Under the pieces are notes generated by a model. The model saw only the letters and a list, made by a program, of their open reading frames with translations. It had not been told where the DNA came from and did no database searches. Shown here piece after piece: positions 7,276 through 13,910 of a DNA stretch of 15,208 nt. The position numbers and the translations under genes are program-made. Within the stretch, counting starts at the first letter, position 1; each line of letters begins with the position of its first letter. Source of the stretch: Clostridiales bacterium (GTDB lineage Bacteria; Bacillota; Clostridia; Christensenellales; JAISNN01); the NCBI GenBank assembly GCA_031289865.1, contig JAITOQ010000126.1:1-15208 (forward strand), given 5' to 3'.

Positions 7276-7815
7276 CTACTTCACAGTTATATTAGGCAGC
7301 AGTCGTTTCACCATGTGTCGCAAATTACCGTCGAGCTCAACCTCAACAAAGCCTTTCTTCGGATAAAATCTTGCCGCCTCGACATACCAATCCGCAAAAC
7401 GCGTATGTAGCGTGATTATGCCTTTACCTACGGCGTACTTTTCGACGGCAGAAAGCAGCTTACTGCCAATGCCTTTGCCTTTCAACTCGGGTTTTACAAA
7501 CAGACGTTTCAGCCATAAATCGGTCGCCGAAATAGTCTGTGTCCCAATTGTTCCGACGACGCGGTCGTGTTCGTCAATCGCGAGATAAAAAACATCTCCG
7601 CGCTTGATATAAGTCCCCTCAATATCAAGTAAATCCTCTCTTAGGTTAGGCTTTATCCACTTATCGGGAGCATATTGCCTACCGATTGCGTCCTTCGCCG
7701 AAAGATAACAAAACAGCATATCGTCACGATACTTCCGCTCGTACGGTACGATAGTTATTTTTACCGGCTGTTCAAGAGCCTCGCAATCTTTAGAAATATA
7801 TTTTTTGATTTCCAT
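7276..7815 (-). CDS. GNAT-family N-acetyltransferase
   Basis: GNAT enzymes move an acetyl group from acetyl-CoA to an amine on a small molecule, peptide or protein. The core starts near residue 75 (FYLAIDEHDRVVGTIG). The acetyl-CoA pyrophosphate loop follows: LFVKPELKGKGIGSKLL with the glycines at 113, 115 and 117, then AARFYPKKGFVEVE near the C-terminus. The length of 179 is normal, with an N-terminal lead of about 45 residues. The start at 7813-7815 has AGGG 6 bases upstream. It begins 18 bases after the cas3 stop codon with no terminator between, so it is very likely on the cas transcript. The substrate cannot be told; it could be a passenger or an accessory function. Confidence 0.85.
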   Translation of the reverse strand: MEIKKYISKDCEALEQPVKITIVPYERKYRDDMLFCYLSAKDAIGRQYAPDKWIKPNLREDLLDIEGTYIKRGDVFYLAIDEHDRVVGTIGTQTISATDLWLKRLFVKPELKGKGIGSKLLSAVEKYAVGKGIITLHTRFADWYVEAARFYPKKGFVEVELDGNLRHMVKRLLPNITVK

Positions 7816-7833
7816 TATTGACCCTACTCCGCG

Positions 7834-10011
7834 CTATATAATCGGAATTTCCTTATATTTTTTTACATCTATCACACCCGACATATACCCAATAAATTTA
7901 TCGTAGCTCAAATTCCATGAATAAATGCCGTCGGCAATCTGCGGTATACGGAGTTCACTCAATTTATAATGTGCTATTTGCACAGAATTTTGCTGCAACT
8001 CTCGCCAATTGATGTGTCCGCTGCGTATTTTGTCGGCTATAATCTCATCAACCACAGCAAGGCGCGTATTATTGTCGATCACCTTGAAGTTGTCGTTTAC
8101 AAAAGGATAGTTTTGTTCCTTTTCTTTGTCTATAAGTTTCTTGCCGATAGAGGCTATGCCATACAATTTTATTTCTTTTTCAATGGCATCCGTAACAAGT
8201 GACGGCTCGATAGTAACCCCTCTCTCCAAATATTCGCGCAGAACCGTTGCGGCGTTTTTAATTCTGGGATTGGATTTCAGCATCTCATTTTCCGCAAGGC
8301 AGAATGTGTGCATTTCGGACACACCATACTCGCCGTTACGATTTATCCGACCGGATGCTTGTAATAACGACGTGAGCGAACCAAGCTCACGAAAGCCCGT
8401 ACAAAAAGACAAGTCAACTCCGGCTTCTACGCATGAAGTTGCAACAAGCGTCCAGTCCTTATCCCGTTTTAATTTAAGCCGCTTTTTTACGCGTTTCAGC
8501 GTTGTCGCTCTGTCGTCGGGAGTGAGCGCAGTCGATAGATGTTCAACGCTACCCTCCCCGAACGTATCAAGAAAAAACTTTGCGGCAACCGACGCGCTCT
8601 GCACGGTGTTTAAGATAACCAAACGCGGTCCCGACGATTGTCGAATCTGATCCGCCAAATCATTGATACTCTTCGGTAAAAGATCATGCGTATAGGTGAT
8701 TCGGTTGCGTTCATAGCCGCCAAGTGACACTCGTAGGGATTCGTCGACGATTTCAGGCACATGCGGAGCCATGCCGGATATCTCTTTAATTTTCCAAAAT
8801 CGGGTTAACGAGCCCGATGCCAATGCCCAATAACACGACCATTCGTTTGCAAATGTGTTTATCCAACTCCACGCGACCGGAAGCAACCTTGCGGGTAGCG
8901 CAGCATGGGCTTCATCTATAAAAATTGCACTACCCGGCAACTCATGTAAACGACGCAAAGTTGAAGGCGAATTCGATGAAAGTGTTTCAAAAAAAGCGAC
9001 AGCCGTCGTAACAACAATCGGAGCGCGCCATAATGCGGTAAGATGGCGAATATCCTCGCTTTCAAAATCAGCATTATGGTGGAGTTCTGCGACCACGTTG
9101 TTCGGATTTTCGCCGGGCAAAACCAAAGCCTTACGATAAACCTCAACCGATTGCTTTATGATGTTTGTAAACGGCAACACCACAAAAATACGACGCAATC
9201 CGCGTTTTTGTGCTTGAGCAAGTAAATTGGCCATTACAGCGGTTGTTTTACCCGAACCAACCGGACTGTCGCACGAAACGATATTCTCTTTTACTTCGGC
9301 GTTCTTACATGCCGCATATATTTTACCGCGTAATTGATCACGCTCCCCGTTTGCATTCCCGAGATTCGCAACATACGCGTCCAATGCCGCAAGACGTTCT
9401 TTTGCTTTGAGCGCAATATGCGACTCATTGTCGGGATATTTGCCGTAATGTATTGCCGTGTCCGTATGGTCGGCATCCGTTAGGCATGACAACAGAACCC
9501 TAAAAAATACGGGTTTATCACCTTTCGGCATTGCGTTTTCCGCCGTCATTTGCGTTTTGATAATACCATCATGTATTTGCGCATACATCGGCAACGCCGC
9601 ATCGATGATCGCCTTTATCTTGTCATCTCTAAACGCATTATCCTCGCGGATACTCTCCCCGACAAAATCAGGCAATCCGATATGGTGTGATGCAACCGCA
9701 ACAGCCGCAAGTACCGATGTGTGCTCATCGTTCAACAAATACGCCGCACCCGCGTCCGTGTGATTTAGCGGCAGAGACTTTGCCGACTTACGTCCGGACA
9801 ACACAAACTGATTCTCGCTATCCAGTTTGCCCAAGTCGTGGTAGACCGCCGCCGTTTCCGCGGTATGTGCCATCAACCCGTTATCAACAACGGAGTATCG
9901 GGCTGCATCAGATGCATAGCATCTGACCAGCTTCAATACTCCGTTTATATGTTCCTCGTATGTTTGCGCAGGCTTATCTCCCTTTGGACTATGCGCAAAA
10001 TAATCTATCAT
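7834..10011 (-). CDS. cas3: Cas3 HD nuclease-helicase
   Basis: Cas3 is recruited by Cascade after target recognition, then unwinds and degrades the DNA. The N-terminal HD nuclease has H21, the HD pair H58-D59 with K62, H84 and H109-H110. The superfamily 2 helicase has Walker A SPVGSGKTT (K255), DEAH at 366-369, ATSCVEAGVDLSF near 530, and QASGRINR at 551-558. All key residues are present and the 725-residue length is normal, so the enzyme should be active. The start ATG overlaps the cas7 stop by 4 bases (ATGA) and has no separate ribosome site, indicating coupled translation. Being last among the cas genes is unusual: in most type I-C loci cas3 comes first. Confidence 0.95.
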   Translation of the reverse strand: MIDYFAHSPKGDKPAQTYEEHINGVLKLVRCYASDAARYSVVDNGLMAHTAETAAVYHDLGKLDSENQFVLSGRKSAKSLPLNHTDAGAAYLLNDEHTSVLAAVAVASHHIGLPDFVGESIREDNAFRDDKIKAIIDAALPMYAQIHDGIIKTQMTAENAMPKGDKPVFFRVLLSCLTDADHTDTAIHYGKYPDNESHIALKAKERLAALDAYVANLGNANGERDQLRGKIYAACKNAEVKENIVSCDSPVGSGKTTAVMANLLAQAQKRGLRRIFVVLPFTNIIKQSVEVYRKALVLPGENPNNVVAELHHNADFESEDIRHLTALWRAPIVVTTAVAFFETLSSNSPSTLRRLHELPGSAIFIDEAHAALPARLLPVAWSWINTFANEWSCYWALASGSLTRFWKIKEISGMAPHVPEIVDESLRVSLGGYERNRITYTHDLLPKSINDLADQIRQSSGPRLVILNTVQSASVAAKFFLDTFGEGSVEHLSTALTPDDRATTLKRVKKRLKLKRDKDWTLVATSCVEAGVDLSFCTGFRELGSLTSLLQASGRINRNGEYGVSEMHTFCLAENEMLKSNPRIKNAATVLREYLERGVTIEPSLVTDAIEKEIKLYGIASIGKKLIDKEKEQNYPFVNDNFKVIDNNTRLAVVDEIIADKIRSGHINWRELQQNSVQIAHYKLSELRIPQIADGIYSWNLSYDKFIGYMSGVIDVKKYKEIPII

Positions 10012-10886
10012 ATTGTCATTAAGTCAACCACGCTGTCCACTCGTTCACTCAAAGAGGTAGGCAAGGCAGTCTTGTCATCATAGTCTGACCATGCGGACGG
10101 CTTGTCCGTATTGTCTTTGCATTTAGGTGTAAGTGCTTCAATCAGCAAATAATCGGGGCAACTGCCCAACACGTTTTTATGTTCGATATACCAAGCATGA
10201 CGAATACGTACATCGGGACGTATTGCCGAACGATTGAGGTCATACGCTTGCGGAATGAGCAATTTTAGCAGCTCAATATCGTCCTCCGTACAACCCGATT
10301 TAGCGGCATAGTTTGGGTTCACAAAAAACGGCATAACATACACGCCGTGTTGGACGATACGAAAAGCAAGCGGTGCCATGCCCGCACTTTTCCCCTCTTG
10401 TACCCCCGCCTTGTTCGTATTTGTATGGCGAACAATAGAAATCGGTGCTATGGATACACCTACCCCGAACTGCACAATGCCCGTCTTTATGAAGCCTTTC
10501 GCCGCGCCCCCTTCAAGAAACGTATTTCCGAACACACGCGCATCCCAATATTTTTTGACAAAATCGCTGTTTAAAAATTTAGACTGATCAAATTTTTTGG
10601 TATCGCCCATTTCTTTCGTAATTTCCGTACGTTCCCGCCCGCGTGATTCCAGTATACGATATCGGTCGGGCTTTTCCGAATATTTTTTCGGCAAACTCTT
10701 AAAGAACGGACTATCCGCATCTTCCAGCAAGTCGCGCAATTTGCGTTTAAATGACACCGGCGAAATCTCGCCGCATCCATTAGGACGTTGACGCGGTTCA
10801 CTCTCACGATCGGGGTCACCGTTCGGATTCGAGTTTACTACTTCGATTACCAGTAAACCGGTGACTCGTTTAATCTCGTTGCTCAT
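10008..10886 (-). CDS. cas7c: Cas7c (Csd2-like), Cascade backbone subunit
   Basis: Cas7 polymerises along the crRNA to form the Cascade backbone. The N-terminal signature is clear: NPNGDPD at 20-26 followed by SFKRKLRD at 45-52, the Csd2/Csh2 pattern. The form around it (RQRPNGCGEISPVS) departs from the usual Csd2 consensus with TDVCLKRKIR, so this is a divergent member. ATG at 10884-10886 is chosen because of the strong GGAGGATATAC ribosome site; a longer reading frame to 10943 would add 19 residues inside cas8c without support. The length is 292 residues. It overlaps cas8c by 17 bases and cas3 by 4. Type I-C is preferred over I-B because of the adjoining Cas5c and the lack of Cas6. Confidence 0.88.
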   Translation of the reverse strand: MSNEIKRVTGLLVIEVVNSNPNGDPDRESEPRQRPNGCGEISPVSFKRKLRDLLEDADSPFFKSLPKKYSEKPDRYRILESRGRERTEITKEMGDTKKFDQSKFLNSDFVKKYWDARVFGNTFLEGGAAKGFIKTGIVQFGVGVSIAPISIVRHTNTNKAGVQEGKSAGMAPLAFRIVQHGVYVMPFFVNPNYAAKSGCTEDDIELLKLLIPQAYDLNRSAIRPDVRIRHAWYIEHKNVLGSCPDYLLIEALTPKCKDNTDKPSAWSDYDDKTALPTSLSERVDSVVDLMTI

Positions 10887-11328
10887 TTTGTATATCCTCC
10901 TGTTCTGTAGTTTGTTTATGATCGAATTTTGGCAGTTCCGCAAGGTAACCGATAAACAACTGCGCCTTTTCTAAGTCATGAAAGAGAAAATCTTCCGTCA
11001 GCTTTGACCGAAGCTTGGTAGCAATCACTTCGTATTGTCGCAAATACCATGCCACAAGGTTGCTCTTGTTCGGCTTCTGAGCATTGTCTTGCTCTTGTGG
11101 CTTATCTTGTTTCTGCGTCCTATACTGTTTCGCCCACGATATGTACGGATTCATTCGTGTACATAGCAGTGCCAATGCTTGTATCGGCGTTTCCGATGCC
11201 GTTACAAACACTGAATTACCCGCTAATTGCGGCGGTACATCACCGTCACGCTTAATTTCGCAATATAGCGTATGTAATTCATCGGATATTTTCAGTATTT
11301 GACCGATTAAGTATGCCGTTTCTTGCAT
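10870..11328 (-). CDS. cas11c: Predicted Cas11c small subunit from an internal start in cas8c
   Basis: In type I-C systems the small Cascade subunit Cas11 is known to be made from an internal ribosome site in cas8c. Here the minus strand has AAAGGAGG (11334-11341) and, 5 bases on, ATG at 11326-11328 in the cas8c frame. It gives a 152-residue protein starting MQETAYLIG and ending with the Cas8c C-terminus. The codons forming the site encode KED, so it is not forced by protein sequence alone. The size is near that of known Cas11c (about 120-150 residues). The Q/K/D-rich stretch falls inside this product, near residues 67-83. This is prediction from the ribosome site, position and family knowledge. 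Confidence 0.7.
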   Translation of the reverse strand: MQETAYLIGQILKISDELHTLYCEIKRDGDVPPQLAGNSVFVTASETPIQALALLCTRMNPYISWAKQYRTQKQDKPQEQDNAQKPNKSNLVAWYLRQYEVIATKLRSKLTEDFLFHDLEKAQLFIGYLAELPKFDHKQTTEQEDIQNEQRD

Positions 11329-12933
11329 ATAGTCCTCCTTTATGACACCTATTTTATACAGCAACAACCCCATTAAAGAGAACAGTCCGCCGACTTCCTC
11401 TTTGAGCGCGTCATTGATCGTTTCTTTGACTCGCGGTAGCTTGTTCCCGACAAATAGTATCAATCCCAATGAGTGAGCCATAACACCGTGCAGAATACGA
11501 AATATCTGGGGCTGCGGCAAATCAAGCATCAATTCCATACCTTGATAATATTGCATCAGCTTAACGCCGGTCTTACCGTCTGCGCGTGTGCCGTCTTGCT
11601 TCCATACTTTGTTTGCAAACTTTGATATGCCCAACGGGAACGGTATAATCGACTCAACTTGCGCTATGTTCGGCAAATTTTCGCAACCGTTACTCCACTT
11701 TTCCACTGCATCAATTAGCCCGTCGACTGTAAGGTTACGGGTGTATACTACTTTTGCACGTTGTGACACAGCGGGCTGAATTTGTTGCAATACAAACACT
11801 TGAATATTCTTCGGCTTTTGATCGGGCGGTAACCCGTTTAATATCTCAATGAACCTCTTTGCTACCGCTTTAAAGCGCGAATCGTTGCTTTCGCTTGATT
11901 TACTACCGCTGAATACTCCCGCGAACTTCGGCTTGATTTCGGGCAATTTATCGGGATATACAAACAACCTGGCATCTTTGTCTATCTTTCGCCATGTAAC
12001 ATACTCGTTTTCAGGTCGCGCAATCCATTCTAACGAAGTCTTTGTCGCGTTTCTGTTCTCACTTGAAATCGGAAATGAACGATCCGCTATATTACCGTAA
12101 CGGTACTGACAGCCTTGTTGCTCAGACATTGACCGCAATATCACACTAAACGTCGGCAACTTTACCGACGGCATAGGTTCGCCGATGTCGCCGTACGGCG
12201 TACCGAATGCATCGTACTTATCATAAGTTGCGGTTTCTGCGGCGTTTCTTGCGCTTACCGTTAACCGCTCGTTTATTTGTTTTGTTGTTGCCTCACTCGC
12301 TATAGGATTGCCGTAACGCCCCCAGTCTGATACGTCAAGCATAATAGACAACGAACCCACGTCGTCTTCCGGTCGCTTATCTGCATTACCCTTAAAAATG
12401 AGTACCGGCAAATACGTCTTGACATCTCTGTACAATAGTTCCAATACACAAGTTTCGAGTGAAGTTCTCAGTACTGTGCTATCCATTTCTTTTGCTATAC
12501 ACATAAGCACAGAAACAACATTGTCTTCAAGCATATCTGGTATTTGAGTATGCAGACAATCGTTTATCTTTTTGAGTACCTTGCTGCCCCAATTGTCTTG
12601 GATACAGATTGATTTCAATCGTTCGATATCAAGCAGTTCTTTTCCCTTAACAAGCGAATCATAGTATTTTTTTCCCGCATCAGATGTGACACGGTACAAT
12701 GGTGCGATGTTGAATGCAGGGAAAAGCCGATGATTGTTCCCGTACTTGCGGCAAAGTGCAACAAGTGACTTATCCATTAACTCAACATCTTTTACCGTTC
12801 CGTCATTACCGAGCCACAAGCGGTAGCAGTCGCCGGATGGAAGCGGCTTGTACTCGCGATGCCACTCTTGTTGTGTAATATTGTTTTCCGTCAGAGTTAC
12901 CGAAAGTTTATGCAGTTCGTTTAGCACGGCCAT
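10870..12933 (-). CDS. cas8c: Cas8c (Csd1-like), Cascade large subunit
   Basis: The large subunit recognises the PAM and opens the target DNA. The call rests on position between cas5c and cas7, size, and the C-terminal plan: an AYLIG helix, then a segment NSVFVTASETP that matches the NA..RYF..ASATP pattern of Csd1, and a final FLFHDLEKAQLFIGYLAEL helix matching the terminal GYYHQ region. At 687 residues it is longer than the usual 570-620. A hydrophilic Q/K/D-rich insert lies near residues 602-618. An internal start within the gene should give Cas11c. For the start, AAGGAG lies only 1 base before ATG 12933 but 7 bases before the in-frame GTG at 12925-12927, so the GTG may be the true start. 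It overlaps cas5c by about 7-13 bases. Confidence 0.78.
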   Translation of the reverse strand: MAVLNELHKLSVTLTENNITQQEWHREYKPLPSGDCYRLWLGNDGTVKDVELMDKSLVALCRKYGNNHRLFPAFNIAPLYRVTSDAGKKYYDSLVKGKELLDIERLKSICIQDNWGSKVLKKINDCLHTQIPDMLEDNVVSVLMCIAKEMDSTVLRTSLETCVLELLYRDVKTYLPVLIFKGNADKRPEDDVGSLSIMLDVSDWGRYGNPIASEATTKQINERLTVSARNAAETATYDKYDAFGTPYGDIGEPMPSVKLPTFSVILRSMSEQQGCQYRYGNIADRSFPISSENRNATKTSLEWIARPENEYVTWRKIDKDARLFVYPDKLPEIKPKFAGVFSGSKSSESNDSRFKAVAKRFIEILNGLPPDQKPKNIQVFVLQQIQPAVSQRAKVVYTRNLTVDGLIDAVEKWSNGCENLPNIAQVESIIPFPLGISKFANKVWKQDGTRADGKTGVKLMQYYQGMELMLDLPQPQIFRILHGVMAHSLGLILFVGNKLPRVKETINDALKEEVGGLFSLMGLLLYKIGVIKEDYMQETAYLIGQILKISDELHTLYCEIKRDGDVPPQLAGNSVFVTASETPIQALALLCTRMNPYISWAKQYRTQKQDKPQEQDNAQKPNKSNLVAWYLRQYEVIATKLRSKLTEDFLFHDLEKAQLFIGYLAELPKFDHKQTTEQEDIQNEQRD
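11334..11341 (-). promoter_or_regulatory. Internal Shine-Dalgarno for Cas11c
   Basis: AAAGGAGG on the minus strand, 5 bases before the internal ATG at 11328. It is as strong as the site in front of cas5c and cas7c. Confidence 0.7.
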
Positions 12934-13586
12934 TCTCCTTTGCGGTAGATTAAGACTCCTTTTACAATTTCCACATCTGTGTCGTAGAGATATGCGACCT
13001 CGGAATTATAGCCCTTCGAGAATACTTGTCGCAGCATTGACGGAATCATTGCCGTCGGCAAATCTTCGATAACCCGGGTATCTTTGCGAAATTCTCCAAA
13101 ATATGACGGCGTAAACTCATGCCAACCTAAACTCGGCACAGAATAACACTGCCCCCGTAGCAGACGACGATTGAATATTTCTTGATATGCGTGACCCGGC
13201 GATGTCGTCGCCGCATCCCAGTCTAGTGCTTTTTGAGGCAACCTATCTTTCCGATGATACGGCACAACTTCGGCATACAGCCGATAGCACACATTAACAA
13301 GGACGGTAGCACTTAATTGATAACTATTGCCGTCTTTGATATTATCGGATTTTCGCAAAGGTCCTCCGTAATTGGTATGGTATGCGTGAAACTGCACTGG
13401 TGCGCAAATTTCCGCTTTTATAGGAACAATCTCCACCGCCGGTCCCCACAAAACGGACTCGAATATCGCCTTTACCGCCGAATATGTAGGCGCAAGGTAA
13501 CTAACGGGGCTGTCGCCCGTATCGGGGCGCGTCCACATCGCCGTATCACCGGCGATCTCCATTTGAATGGAATATGCATGGGTCAA
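12921..13586 (-). CDS. cas5c: Cas5c (Cas5d), crRNA-processing Cascade subunit
   Basis: In type I-C, Cas5c replaces Cas6: it cuts the pre-crRNA and stays on the 5' handle. The N-terminal pattern GDTAMWTRPDTGDSPVSYLAPTYSAVKAIFESVLW (residues 13-47) matches the family's G..A.FTRPE..VSY..PTPSA..G..E.I.W. A VCYRLYAEV strand near 99-107 matches the usual DV.Y.I.A strand. TTG at 13584-13586 is taken as the start because AAAGGAGGTG lies 7 bases upstream. The open frame runs on to 13655 but has no support there, and the first internal ATG (13562) lacks a ribosome site. The length is 221 residues. It is the first gene of the operon, 96 bases after tRNA-Ser. No cas6 is visible, which fits the processing role. 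Confidence 0.88.
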   Translation of the reverse strand: MTHAYSIQMEIAGDTAMWTRPDTGDSPVSYLAPTYSAVKAIFESVLWGPAVEIVPIKAEICAPVQFHAYHTNYGGPLRKSDNIKDGNSYQLSATVLVNVCYRLYAEVVPYHRKDRLPQKALDWDAATTSPGHAYQEIFNRRLLRGQCYSVPSLGWHEFTPSYFGEFRKDTRVIEDLPTAMIPSMLRQVFSKGYNSEVAYLYDTDVEIVKGVLIYRKGEWPC

Positions 13587-13614
13587 TAAAACACACCTCC
13601 TTTCATGCTTTTTA

Positions 13615-13675
13615 AGTAAAAACACAAATGCGAATGCTTCTCCGACAAAAAACATCGGGTCAAGTTCGCATTCGC
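13615..13675 (-). terminator. Nested hairpin between tRNA-Ser and cas5c (possible leaky terminator)
   Basis: On the minus strand GCGAATGC (13668-13675) pairs with GCATTCGC (13630-13637), enclosing a second stem CCGA/TCGG (13655-13658 with 13642-13645). A T-rich run with TTTGTGTTTTT follows. It may end the tRNA transcript. No good promoter is found between it and cas5c. Confidence 0.4.
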
Positions 13676-13682
13676 CGCTATA

Positions 13683-13770
13683 TGGCGGAGAGTCAGGGAT
13701 TCGAACCCCGGTTAGCTTGCACTAAAACGGTTTTCAAGACCGCCGCATTCGACCGCTCTGCCAACTCTCC
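13683..13770 (-). tRNA. tRNA-Ser (anticodon UGA)
   Basis: The acceptor stem is GGAGAGT (13764-13770) with ACTCTCC (13687-13693). The anticodon stem-loop GGT-CTTGAAA-ACC gives anticodon TGA. A long serine-type variable arm is present, and the T-loop GGTTCGAATCC is canonical. Discriminator G at 13686 is followed by an encoded CCA (13683-13685). The length is 88 bases with CCA. The 3' end faces the cas operon. Confidence 0.96.
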
Positions 13771-13833
13771 ATTAGGCACAAAAAGGTGTTTGGGTTCTTT
13801 GTAAAATCAAACGCTTTTTGATCGCCGTATAAG

Positions 13834-13863
13834 ATTATATAATATTTTGCCGTGTCGAGTCAA
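13834..13863 (-). promoter_or_regulatory. Promoter of tRNA-Ser, possibly also serving the cas operon
   Basis: On the minus strand TTGACT (13858-13863), an 18-base spacer and TATAAT (13834-13839). The -35 forms one arm of a 6-base inverted repeat with AGTCAA about 14 bases upstream. The tRNA starts about 55-60 bases after the predicted transcription start. Confidence 0.7.
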
Positions 13864-13910
13864 CCGATTTAGCGTAATTGACTGATTTTTTACGTTTTAA
13901 AATATATGTT

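Noticed and set aside
7276..13586. CRISPR-associated transposon (Tn7-like)
   Set aside because: Cas3 is complete with HD and helicase motifs and there are no tnsA, tnsB, tnsC or tniQ genes.
7834..13682. CRISPR array within or beside the cas operon
   Set aside because: No series of regularly spaced direct repeats of about 30 bases was seen on either side of the operon or anywhere else in the window.
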